DNA from: Corallococcus sp. EGB
GTDB taxonomy: Bacteria; Myxococcota; Myxococcia; Myxococcales; Myxococcaceae
Reading direction: 5' to 3'
NCBI RefSeq assembly: GCF_019968905.1
Contig: NZ_CP079946.1
Coordinates: 7,537,356 to 7,601,355 of the forward strand
DNA length: 64,000 nucleotides
The translations under genes and the position numbers were made by a program. The notes below the pieces were generated by a model. It had not been told where the DNA came from and ran no database searches. It saw nothing but the letters and a program-made list of their open reading frames with translations. Shown one piece after another: positions 16,566 through 24,331 of this stretch. Numbering within the stretch: position 1 is the first letter of the stretch; every line of letters starts with the position of its first letter.

Positions 16566-18656
16566 TCAGCCTCCCGTGCGGTCCGCGGTGGGTTCGGTGG
16601 GGATGGGCTCCAGCGTCACCTCCAGCCGGTAGCCGGTGAGGTCGGCGGGGAACTCCTGGAAGAGCACCAGGAAGGGCACCTTGCCGCCCGGCGGCACCGG
16701 GAGCGACGCCGCGTCCATGCGCTGGCGGAGCGCGGTGGCGGCCTCGCGCGTGGTGACGCCGTGGAGGTCCTCCGGCGTGGCCAGCGCGCCCGCGAGCCCC
16801 TCGGTGGAGCGCACCCGCTGGTCGCCTTCGAAGAGCGCGGCGCGGACGCGCACGGCCGCGGCGGTGCTGGTGCGGTTCTCCGCCTCGCCGCGCACGACGA
16901 AGAGCATGCGGCCGTCGCGCGTTTCGTAGAGGCCGTTGGACACGTCGCTCGCGATGAACGGGCGCGAGGCGGGCATGACCAGCGTGCGCAGGCGGTCCGG
17001 GGACAGCGTGGCGGGGTCCACCTTGCCGTCGCGCAGGTACACGGTGCCCAGCGCGCCCAGGGCCACCACCAGCCCGGTGGCGATGGTGACGTTGAGCACC
17101 AGCCCCGTCAGCTTCCGCGCGCGCCCGGGCATCCGGCGCTGGGGCATGCCCACGTCCTCGATGCGCGCGGAGGGCTTGGCCACGGTGACGGCGGGCCCCG
17201 AGCGCATGTTGGCCAGGTCCACCACCTCGCGGCGGGGCGTGGTGAGCGTGAACGGGTCGCCGTCGTCGTACGCCGGCACGTCGCCCAGCAGCGAGATGCC
17301 GCCGGGCGCCCCCGCGTCCGCTTCGGCGGGCACGTCCCCCAGCAGCGCGGCGCGGCCGGTGTCCGAGGCGGCCACGCCCTCCTCGCCGGAAGCGCCCGTG
17401 CCGGAGAAGTCGAACAGGTCGCCCATGGGCTCCGGGCCAGGCCCCATGTCGCCCGGCGCGGCGGACAAATCCCGCGGGGGCGCAGCGGCCATGTCGATGG
17501 ACGCGAACGGGTCGTCGCTCTCGAAGCCCGGCGCGGGAGTCATCGGTCCCACCGCCGTGGCGCCGCTCGGCGAGGGCTCCGCGGCGACGTCCGCGGCATG
17601 GCGCAGGGACGCCGCGTCCGGAGCGGAGGGAGCGTCGATGGGGAAGTCGAAGAGCGGATCCTGCGCGGGCTCAACCGAGCCCGCGGCGGCCAGGGCTGGG
17701 GAGGCGACAGGGGCGCTCCCGGGACGTGACGTCCCCCCGGGCCCGGGAGGCGGCCCCATGCGCGCCGGAGCGGCCGCCGCCGGAGGCATGGCCGCACGAG
17801 CCTGAGGCGCGCCCGCCCCCGCCGGATGGGCGGCGGAGGGAGGCGCGGCGGCACGCGCCGGGGCCGCTGCCCCAACGGGAGGCGCCGCACGCGCCGGAGC
17901 CACCGCCCCGGGGGGAACAGGGCCCCTTGGCCCCACCGCGCCAGGAGGGCTCTCCAGGGGCGCGGCCTCCGCGGAGAATGCCCCGGGTCCGCTCGGGGCC
18001 ACGGCGGCCGGTCGGGCCCCACCCGCGGGCCCCGCTGGGAACGCCCCGGGAGGCGCGGCCCGGGCGCCAGGAGGCGCGAAGGCCCCCGGAGGCACCGGAC
18101 GGGAGGCCGCGGCCACGGGAGGCGCCACGGCCTGCGGGGGCGCGGCGGCCGGGGCGCTCGGCGCCGGGGCATCCACCATGAAGTCCGCGAACGGGTCCTC
18201 CAGGTCCAGCCCGGACAGGTTCGTGGGCGACGGCAGGGGCGCGGGGGCCGCCTGACGCCGGGACGCGACGCCCGGAAGCGGCGTGGGCGGGTCGAAGGGC
18301 ATCGTCGGCCCACCGGTGCCCGGCGAGGCAGCCGGGGCCTCCACGTCGATGTCCACGTCCACGTCGCCCCAGGACCGCATCTGGGACTTCACCTCCGGAG
18401 CACCGGGCGCGTAGTACGCCGGGCCCGGCCGGGTGACCTCACCGGTGGGTTCCGGGGCATCTCCAAACGCCTGGAACGGGTCCGCCTGCCCGGCCGGAGG
18501 GGCGGCTGGCGGAGGGGCGCTCAGCGCGGGCGCTGGCTCACGCGCCACCCGAAAGGTGTTCTGACATTTGGTACAGCGGACCTTGACCCCTTTTTCCGTC
18601 ACCTTCTCGTCGGGGATCTTGAACCGCGTCTGGCACTGTTCGCACTGGACGATCAT
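16566..18656 (-). CDS. MJ0042-type zinc-ribbon membrane protein (DUF3426-like C terminus)
   Basis: A 696-residue protein. It opens with a canonical MJ0042 zinc finger (C5-x2-C8 in IVQCEQCQTRF and C28-x2-C31 in VRCTKCQNTF). A very long Pro/Ala/Gly-rich disordered region follows (about 45-480), then one membrane helix (about residues 508-535, LVLNVTIATGLVVALGALG) and a C-terminal beta-sandwich resembling DUF3426 (VRGEAENRTSTAAAVRVRAAL, then GKVPFLVLFQEFPADL). Such myxobacterial proteins are common and mostly uncharacterised; the zinc finger would face the cytosol and the beta domain the periplasm. The ATG at 18656 was chosen because the Zn finger starts at residue 2; the longer open frame to 19100 runs through the divergent gene's promoter. 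First gene of a two-gene unit. Confidence 0.9.
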   Translation of the reverse strand: MIVQCEQCQTRFKIPDEKVTEKGVKVRCTKCQNTFRVAREPAPALSAPPPAAPPAGQADPFQAFGDAPEPTGEVTRPGPAYYAPGAPEVKSQMRSWGDVDVDIDVEAPAASPGTGGPTMPFDPPTPLPGVASRRQAAPAPLPSPTNLSGLDLEDPFADFMVDAPAPSAPAAAPPQAVAPPVAAASRPVPPGAFAPPGARAAPPGAFPAGPAGGARPAAVAPSGPGAFSAEAAPLESPPGAVGPRGPVPPGAVAPARAAPPVGAAAPARAAAPPSAAHPAGAGAPQARAAMPPAAAAPARMGPPPGPGGTSRPGSAPVASPALAAAGSVEPAQDPLFDFPIDAPSAPDAASLRHAADVAAEPSPSGATAVGPMTPAPGFESDDPFASIDMAAAPPRDLSAAPGDMGPGPEPMGDLFDFSGTGASGEEGVAASDTGRAALLGDVPAEADAGAPGGISLLGDVPAYDDGDPFTLTTPRREVVDLANMRSGPAVTVAKPSARIEDVGMPQRRMPGRARKLTGLVLNVTIATGLVVALGALGTVYLRDGKVDPATLSPDRLRTLVMPASRPFIASDVSNGLYETRDGRMLFVVRGEAENRTSTAAAVRVRAALFEGDQRVRSTEGLAGALATPEDLHGVTTREAATALRQRMDAASLPVPPGGKVPFLVLFQEFPADLTGYRLEVTLEPIPTEPTADRTGG

Positions 18657-18824
18657 GGGGTCGGGTCGGAGGGACTCAGAGCATAGGCCCACCCGGCAAC
18701 GGCGGCGAGTCGGACCCGGGCAACTTGCTCGCTTCCGACCCCTTTGATACGAGGTTCGCCCCTTTGGAAATGAAGAAGTAAGCCAGTAAATGCCAAGGCG
18801 CAGCCGGGGTCGGAGACGACAGAC

Positions 18825-19487
18825 ATGAGCGAGGCCGAGCAAGCAAACGCTCCCAGCAACTCCAAGGAGCCGAAGATCATCAAGCGCTACACGAACCGGA
18901 AGCTCTACGACACCGTGGAGAGCCGGTACGTCACGCTCGATGAGATCGCCGCGATGATCAAGGAGGGCACCGAGGTGCGGATTGTCGACAACCGCACGAA
19001 GGAAGACCTGACCTCCGTCACCCTCGCGCAGATCATCTTCGAGGAGGAGAAGAAGAAGAACCAGATGCCGCTGTCGGTGCTGCGGGAGATCATCCGCCAC
19101 CCCGGCGAGTCCATCTCCGGGTTCATCCAGAAGGAGGTCACCCCGCGCGTGGCCTCCATCCGCGAGGAGGCCGAGCAGCGGCTGGACAAGCTGCTGCGCC
19201 GCGAGGACGGCAGCCCGCAGGAGGGCGCTCCGGAAGCCAGCCCCGCGCCCGCGGCGCAGGCCGAAGCCAACACCGCGAGCCTCAACCCGGCGGAGCTGCT
19301 CAAGGCCAGCCAGCGCGCCTTCGAGGACTTCCAGCGCCGCATCGACGAGCGCGTGAAGCAGGTCGTGGAGAACCTCACCGGCAACCTCCCCGCCCTGGGC
19401 CGCGACATGCAGGCGCTCACGCAGCGGCTGGAGGAGCTGGAGAAGAAGCTCGACGCCGTGGAGAAGGGCGACAAGAAGGACGCCTGA
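18825..19487 (+). CDS. PhaR-type polyhydroxyalkanoate synthesis regulator
   Basis: A 220-residue protein with the PHB/PHA accumulation regulator DNA-binding domain at residues about 15-80: IIKRYTNRKLYDT, SRYVTLDEIA, VRIVDNRTKEDLTS, then FEEEKKK. In PHA-producing bacteria PhaR represses phasin genes and also binds PHA granules. The C-terminal half is Ala/Glu-rich and ends in a coiled coil (ALTQRLEELEKKLDAVEKG) like those of phasins. I see no PHA synthase in the window, so the regulated process is unclear. It is divergent from the zinc-ribbon gene (168 bases between) and convergent with parA across a large terminator. DNA binding is inferred from the family. Confidence 0.88.
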   Translation: MSEAEQANAPSNSKEPKIIKRYTNRKLYDTVESRYVTLDEIAAMIKEGTEVRIVDNRTKEDLTSVTLAQIIFEEEKKKNQMPLSVLREIIRHPGESISGFIQKEVTPRVASIREEAEQRLDKLLRREDGSPQEGAPEASPAPAAQAEANTASLNPAELLKASQRAFEDFQRRIDERVKQVVENLTGNLPALGRDMQALTQRLEELEKKLDAVEKGDKKDA

Positions 19488-19495
19488 GCGCGCCC

Positions 19496-19553
19496 GTGGC
19501 CTGAACGTCGCGGCGCCCGCCCGAGGACGCGGGCGCCTGGCGCTTCAGGCCAC
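19496..19553. terminator. Bidirectional terminator, nested inverted repeats
   Basis: An outer perfect 10-bp repeat (19496-19505 with 19544-19553) encloses an inner perfect 9-bp repeat (19512-19520 with 19529-19537, 8-nt loop). It lies between the convergent PhaR-like and ParA-like genes and overlaps the parA stop codon. Confidence 0.75.
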
Positions 19554-20351
19554 CTGCGACCGGGCCCGCTTGCGCTTCCCCGGAGGGGCCCCGCCGTCAA
19601 TCTCCGCCGCGATGGCCGCGAGCATCCGCGCCCCCGGGCTCTGGGGGGCGTACTCCCAGATGGTCTTCCCGTGGCTCTGCGCCTCGTCCACCTTGACGCT
19701 GTAGCCCAGCGGCGTGGCGGCGAGCGCGTCGGGGAAGTACGCGCGCAGGCGCTCCAGGATGGCCGTGGCCAGCGCCGTCTTGCGGTACAGCGTGGGCACC
19801 ACCTTGGTGACGCGCAGGTCCTGGCGCCCTTCCGCCTCGCCCACCTGGCGCACCGTCTCCGCCAGCTCCGCGCACCCGTCCAGCGCCAGGTACGTCAGCG
19901 CCACCGGCACCACCACTTCTGAAGCGGCCACCAGGATGTTGCGCGTGGTGAGCCCCATGGACGGAGGCGCGTCGAAGAGCACCACGTCGTAGCCCGCGGC
20001 CTCCGCCTCGCGCATGCGGTCCGCCAGCCGGTGCGCGCGCCGCGGGTCCTGCGCCACCACCACCGGGAAGTCCGCCATCTCCTTGTACGCGGGCACCACG
20101 TCCAGCCCGCGCACGCCCGTCGGGCGCACCACGGAAGGCAGGGACACGGCCGCGTCGGTGAGCAGGTGGAAGACATTGCGCGGCAGCGTACGCACGTCCA
20201 CGCCCAACGACTTGCCCGCGTGGCCCTGCGTGTCCAGGTCCACCAGCAGCACGCGGCGGCGCTGCTCCAGCGCGAGCCACGCGGCGGTGTTCACCGCGAG
20301 CGTCGTCTTGCAGGTGCCGCCCTTCTCGTTGATGAACGCGATGCGCCGCAT
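19545..20351 (-). CDS. ParA/MinD-family partitioning ATPase
   Basis: A 268-residue P-loop ATPase. The deviant Walker A motif is near the N terminus (EKGGTCKTT: signature Lys10, P-loop Lys15) and a Walker A'-type LLVDLDTQGHAGKSLG follows; FDAPPSMGL is the Walker B/switch region. ParA-family ATPases position plasmids, chromosomes or protein assemblies by ATP-dependent nucleoid binding. No parB gene or parS site is seen nearby, so this is an orphan ParA. The next gene upstream on the same strand (20387-20698) encodes a phasin-like coiled coil, with only 35 bases between them, which suggests a shared transcript. Basic C terminus (GKRKRARSQVA). A role in positioning a granule or other cargo is an inference from this neighbour. 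Confidence 0.9.
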   Translation of the reverse strand: MRRIAFINEKGGTCKTTLAVNTAAWLALEQRRRVLLVDLDTQGHAGKSLGVDVRTLPRNVFHLLTDAAVSLPSVVRPTGVRGLDVVPAYKEMADFPVVVAQDPRRAHRLADRMREAEAAGYDVVLFDAPPSMGLTTRNILVAASEVVVPVALTYLALDGCAELAETVRQVGEAEGRQDLRVTKVVPTLYRKTALATAILERLRAYFPDALAATPLGYSVKVDEAQSHGKTIWEYAPQSPGARMLAAIAAEIDGGAPPGKRKRARSQVA

Positions 20352-20386
20352 GGCCCCTCCGGAGGAAGCGGAAAGTCGCGCGCCGC

Positions 20387-20698
20387 TTACGCCTTCTTCT
20401 TCGAGGACGCGTTCGACACCAGCGTGTCCACCTTGCCCTCGACGGACGCGAGCAGCTTCTCCAGGTCGTCCACCTTCGAGCGCAGCTGCTCCAGGTCCGC
20501 CGTGGACGGCAGGTTCATGGCGGACAGCGCCGTGCGCAGCGCCGAGTCCAGCGTCCCCTTCGCCGCGAGCGAGCGCGACACCAGCGTCTGCACGGCCGCC
20601 ACGAACTTCTCGTTGGAGAGCAGCTGCTGCGCGAGCTTGCCCACGCGCTCCTCGCCCGTCTCCACGAGCTTCTTCATCACCGGGTTGTTCTTGAGCAT
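20387..20698 (-). CDS. Phasin-like coiled-coil protein
   Basis: A 103-residue protein, almost entirely helical. The end shows a heptad coiled coil (DLEQLRSKVDDLEKLLASVE) preceded by NLPSTA. This closely resembles the conserved NxPTxx-D/E-hydrophobic coiled-coil signature at the C terminus of phasins and PhaE subunits, which coat polyhydroxyalkanoate granules. A basic tail (SSKKKA) follows. The call is based on this pattern only. The ATG at 20698 (MLKNNPVMKK) is preferred; an in-frame GTG at 20788 would add 30 low-complexity residues. It lies 35 bases upstream of the ParA-like gene on the same strand and about 1.2 kb from the PhaR-type regulator, so the three may form one functional group. Confidence 0.7.
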   Translation of the reverse strand: MLKNNPVMKKLVETGEERVGKLAQQLLSNEKFVAAVQTLVSRSLAAKGTLDSALRTALSAMNLPSTADLEQLRSKVDDLEKLLASVEGKVDTLVSNASSKKKA

Positions 20699-20896
20699 GG
20701 CTTCAAAACCGTTCAGGTCCGGCCCGCCGCGAGTCAGGCCACTGGAGGCCGCCGGGACAGGCGGGACGTCAGGAAGAGGACGCCGCACTCTGGAAGTGGG
20801 CGACGCGACGTGTCAAGCAGGGGAACAATGGGGATTTCCACTCGTGGACTCTCGTTGACTCTCCGGGGGGCCATCCCTACGGTTCGCGCGCCCTCT

Positions 20897-21817
20897 ATGG
20901 CCGGACTGCTCGACAAACGCCTGTGGATCGTCTCTGGCAAGGGGGGCGTCGGGAAGACGACCGTCGCCGCCGCCCTGGCCCTGGCCTCGGTGCGCGCCGG
21001 CCGGCGCACCCTGGTGTGTGAAGTGAACACCCAGGAGCGCGTCAGCCGCCTCCTGGAGCGGCCCGAAGCGGGCCCGGAGGTGAAGCTCCTGGAGGAGAAC
21101 CTCTGGGCGGTGGACGTGCGCCCCCAGGAGGCCATGCGCGAGTACGGCCTGATGGTCCTGCGCTTCGAGACCCTCTACAAGACGGTCTTCGAGAACCGGC
21201 TGGTGCGCTACTTCCTGCGCTTCATCCCGTCGCTCCAGGAGCTGGTGCTCCTGGGGAAGATCCTCTTCCACCTCCAGGAGAAGCTGCCGGACGGCCGCTG
21301 GAAGTACGACACGCTGGTGCTGGACGCGCCCGCCACCGGCCACGCCATCTCGTTCCTGAGCGTGCCGCAGGTGCTCCTGCAGACGGTGCCGCCGGGCCCC
21401 ATGACGCGCGAGGCCTTGAAGATGCGAGACCTCCTGGTGGACCCCACCGTCACCGCCGCGGTGCTGGTGGCGCTGCCGGAGGAGATGCCGGTGAACGAGG
21501 CGCTGGAGCTGCACGCCGCGCTGAAGGACCGGGTGCACATCCGCACGCACGCGGCGGTGCTCAACCAGGCCTTCCCCCAGCGCTTCACGGAGGCGGACCT
21601 GGAGGCGCTCGCGGGGCACCCGGAGCTCAAGCGCGTGGCCCAGGCGCACCATGACCGCGCGTCGCAGGCGGTGCTCGCGGGCACGAAGCTGGAGCGCAAC
21701 CTCCACGCGCCGGTGTACACGGTGCCCAGGTTGTTCGTGCCGAGCTTCGGACGGGAAGCGGTGGAGACGGTGATGGGGCACCTCAACGCGTTGGTGACCG
21801 GAGGCACGGGAGCATGA
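20897..21817 (+). CDS. ArsA/Get3-family ATPase, first of a tandem pair
   Basis: A 306-residue ATPase of the ArsA/GET3 group. The complete deviant Walker A motif SGKGGVGKTT begins at residue 13 (signature Lys15, P-loop Lys20), followed by a switch-like CEVNTQERVSRLL and a Walker B-type DTLVLDAPATGHAISFL. Eukaryotic Get3 inserts tail-anchored membrane proteins; bacterial ArsA drives arsenite efflux. There are no arsenic genes around and no Cys-rich metal site is seen, so arsenic resistance is unlikely. The ATG at 20897 was chosen since the P-loop strand starts right after it; the open frame extends to 20810. Its stop overlaps the start of the second ATPase (ATGA), which suggests coupled translation and a heterodimer. 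Confidence 0.9.
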   Translation: MAGLLDKRLWIVSGKGGVGKTTVAAALALASVRAGRRTLVCEVNTQERVSRLLERPEAGPEVKLLEENLWAVDVRPQEAMREYGLMVLRFETLYKTVFENRLVRYFLRFIPSLQELVLLGKILFHLQEKLPDGRWKYDTLVLDAPATGHAISFLSVPQVLLQTVPPGPMTREALKMRDLLVDPTVTAAVLVALPEEMPVNEALELHAALKDRVHIRTHAAVLNQAFPQRFTEADLEALAGHPELKRVAQAHHDRASQAVLAGTKLERNLHAPVYTVPRLFVPSFGREAVETVMGHLNALVTGGTGA

Positions 21818-22926
21818 CGGCGCTGCAAGCGGCGCTCGCGAACAAGCGCGTGCTCATCTGCGTGGGCTCTGGCGGCGTAGGCAAGACGACGGTGGCGGCG
21901 ACGCTCGCGCTGCGCGCGGCGGTGGATGGCCGGCCCAGCATCGTGTGCACCATCGACCCGGCGAAGCGCCTGGCCAACTCCCTGGGCCTGTCCGGCCTGG
22001 GCAACACGGAGGCGGAGGTGCCCGCGTCGGCGCTGGAGCCGCTGGGCGTGACGCCCAAGGCGGCCCTGCACGCGATGATGCTGGACATGAAGGCCACCTG
22101 GGACGACCTCATCACCCGCGTGGCCCCGCCGGAGCAGCGCGAGCGCATCTTCGCCAACCGCTTCTACCAATCCCTCTCCACGGCGCTGGCGGGCAGCCAG
22201 GAGTACATCGCCATGGAGAAGGTCTGGGACCTGCGCCGCCGCACGGACTACGAGCTGGTGGTGCTGGACACGCCGCCCACCGCGCACGCGCTGGACTTCC
22301 TGGACGCGCCCAACCGGGTGCTGGACTTCCTGGACAACGAAGCGGCCAAGTGGCTCCTCACGCCCGCGCTGAAGGCGGGCAAGGTGGGCCTGTCCCTCTT
22401 CAACCTGGGCGGCAGCTACGTGACGCGCGCGCTGTCGCGCTTCACCGGCACGGAGATGCTCCAGGAGCTGTCCTCCTTCATGCTGACGCTCTCCTCCATG
22501 AACGAGGGCTTCCGCGAGCGCGCCCGCGGCGTGCGCGAGCTGCTGGAGGACAAGTCCACGGGCTTCGTGCTGGTGACGAGCCCCAACCCGGAGCGGCTGG
22601 ACGAGGCCATCCACTTCCACAAGCTGCTGCGGCAGAACCGCATGGAGATGACGGCCATCGTGGTGAACCGCGTGCACCCGCTGCCCACGCAGGCGGAGTG
22701 GGCGGACGCGGCCACGCTGACGCCCACCCGGCGCGCGAAGGTGGAGGAGACGCTGCGCGAACTCCAGGTGCTGGCGCAGCAGGACCTGGAGGGCATGGCG
22801 CAATTGCGCGCGGCCTGTCCGGGCACGCCCCTCATCCAGGTGCCCCGCTTCGGGCTGGACGTGCACGACCTCGTCGCGCTGTGGGGCACCGGCCGCTACC
22901 TGTTGGGCGACGACGTCCTCGCCTGA
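21814..22926 (+). CDS. ArsA/Get3-family ATPase, second of a tandem pair
   Basis: A 370-residue partner of the preceding ATPase. Its P-loop is GSGGVGKTT (residues 18-26): the P-loop Lys24 is present, but the signature Lys of deviant Walker A motifs is replaced by Ser19. A Get3/ArsA-type switch I (CTIDPAKRLANSLGL) and Walker B segment (LVVLDTPPTAHALDFLDAP) are clear, and a helical region between (FYQSLSTALAGSQEYIAMEK) corresponds to the client-binding part of Get3-like proteins. A comparable tandem pair with one KGGVGK and one GSGGVGK protein occurs in mycobacteria (Rv3679/Rv3680). The ATG at 21814 overlaps the upstream stop. Probably forms a heterodimer with the first subunit in the cytosol; the client is unknown. 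Confidence 0.9.
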   Translation: MTALQAALANKRVLICVGSGGVGKTTVAATLALRAAVDGRPSIVCTIDPAKRLANSLGLSGLGNTEAEVPASALEPLGVTPKAALHAMMLDMKATWDDLITRVAPPEQRERIFANRFYQSLSTALAGSQEYIAMEKVWDLRRRTDYELVVLDTPPTAHALDFLDAPNRVLDFLDNEAAKWLLTPALKAGKVGLSLFNLGGSYVTRALSRFTGTEMLQELSSFMLTLSSMNEGFRERARGVRELLEDKSTGFVLVTSPNPERLDEAIHFHKLLRQNRMEMTAIVVNRVHPLPTQAEWADAATLTPTRRAKVEETLRELQVLAQQDLEGMAQLRAACPGTPLIQVPRFGLDVHDLVALWGTGRYLLGDDVLA

Positions 22927-22939
22927 GCGCCCGCCCCCA

Positions 22940-22976
22940 CCCCGCGTGATGCGCCGGGCATTTCCGGCGCGCGGGG
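22940..22976 (+). terminator. Hairpin after the ArsA pair
   Basis: A 6-bp stem with 6-nt loop (22952-22957 with 22964-22969) is extended, across a bulge, by a 7-bp stem (22940-22946 with 22970-22976). It starts 14 bases after the stop. No strong U-run follows, so termination is plausible but not certain. Confidence 0.45.
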
Positions 22977-23125
22977 GCGTTCATGCCTGGCGGAAGAGCA
23001 CCGGAGGTCCGCCCGCATTAGAGTGGCGGCCTTGGAAAGCACTCCCGGGAACCCGTCGGGTCTCCGGGGTGTCGATGTCCGGGGCCGCACCGGGTGACGT
23101 GGGCGCCCGGATGGGAGTGAGCTGC

Positions 23126-24313
23126 ATGCACGGCAGGAAGCGGATGGAGTCAGCCGGAGCCACCTGGCTGTGGGCGGGCGTGCTGGGCCTGGGCCTGGTG
23201 CTGACGGGCTGCCGCACCACGGGCGCGGCGGCGAAGCCGGACGGCACGGCGAACAAGCAGGTCGTGGAGTTCGACCCCGTCACGGTGACGGCGGACCTGG
23301 AGCTGGACAAGCTCAACGACGAGGAGCTCTTCGCGGCCGGCACCTCCGCCTTCGCCGCCAACGACTTCAAGCAGGCGGCGCGCTACTTCGGCCGGCTCGC
23401 GGACTTCCACCCCAACAGCCCGCACCGGCGGCAGGCCCTCTACAACGCGGGGCTCGCGCACCAGCGCCTCAAGGAGTGGGACGACGCCTACGGGCGCTTC
23501 TCCGACCTGGCGGAGCCTCAGAAGGGCCAGGGCGACGCGCTGGACGCGTCCTTCCGCCTGGCGGAGACGCTCTACCACCTGGAGCGCTACGAGGAGGCGG
23601 TGAAGCTGCTGGGCACGCTGGCCGCGCGCGAGGACCTGCCCCCGGGCCGCCGCATCGAGGCCCAGGTGCAGCAGGGCATCTGCCAGGTGGAGGCCGGCCG
23701 CACGGACGAAGCGGAAGGGACGCTGCGCAAGGCGCTGGCCGCGTATGACGCCCTGCCGGACAAGGCGGAGGTGGAGGACTACTTCCCCGCGCAGGCGCAC
23801 TTCTTCGTGGGGGAGATCTACCGGCTGCACTACGAGGCCGTGAAGCTGGAGGCCAGCCGGGGCAGCGACGGGCTGGCGCAGGACCTCAACTACAAGGCGG
23901 AGCTGCTCCTGTCCGCGCAGGGCCACTACCTGCGCTCCATCCGCGTGGGCAACGGCTACTGGGCCACCGCCGCGGGCGCGCAGATTGGCGCCCTGTATGA
24001 AAACCTCTACGAGCACATGGTGAACTCGCCCACGCCCCCGGAGCTCAACGCCGAGGAGGCGGAGGTCTACCGCCAGGAGCTGCGCAAGAAGATCCGCGTG
24101 CTGCTCACCAAGGCCATCAACATCTACGAGCGCACGCTGGAGGCCGCCGAGCGCATCGGCTCGCAGAACGCCTTCGTGGACCGCACCCGCCAGAGCCTGG
24201 AGAAGGTGAAGTCGCTGCTGCTCGCGGACGCGGACGCGGACGGCAGCGGCGCGGAGTCGAAGGAGGTCTCCGTGCCCATGCCCGCCTCCAACGCGGGCGC
24301 GAAGCGCCGCTGA
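23126..24313 (+). CDS. TPR-repeat outer-envelope lipoprotein
   Basis: A 395-residue lipoprotein. The basic start (HGRKR) is followed by a hydrophobic stretch and a lipobox (GLVLTGC). The mature protein contains several tetratricopeptide-type helical pairs: LFAAGTSAFAANDFKQAARYF near residue 70, then HRRQALYNAGLAHQRLKEWDDA and ASFRLAETLYHLERYEEAVKLL. It therefore resembles the YbgF/BamD-like or Tgl-like TPR lipoproteins of myxobacteria. It is probably a scaffold in the periplasm or outer membrane; partner unknown. Start choice: GGGAGTGAG stands 5-12 bases before the ATG at 23126; an ATG at 23144 with an AGGAAG site is nearly as good and keeps the lipobox. The protease gene follows after 18 bases and may be co-transcribed. 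Confidence 0.88.
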   Translation: MHGRKRMESAGATWLWAGVLGLGLVLTGCRTTGAAAKPDGTANKQVVEFDPVTVTADLELDKLNDEELFAAGTSAFAANDFKQAARYFGRLADFHPNSPHRRQALYNAGLAHQRLKEWDDAYGRFSDLAEPQKGQGDALDASFRLAETLYHLERYEEAVKLLGTLAAREDLPPGRRIEAQVQQGICQVEAGRTDEAEGTLRKALAAYDALPDKAEVEDYFPAQAHFFVGEIYRLHYEAVKLEASRGSDGLAQDLNYKAELLLSAQGHYLRSIRVGNGYWATAAGAQIGALYENLYEHMVNSPTPPELNAEEAEVYRQELRKKIRVLLTKAINIYERTLEAAERIGSQNAFVDRTRQSLEKVKSLLLADADADGSGAESKEVSVPMPASNAGAKRR

Positions 24314-24331
24314 GCGAGCGCTCCACCGGCC

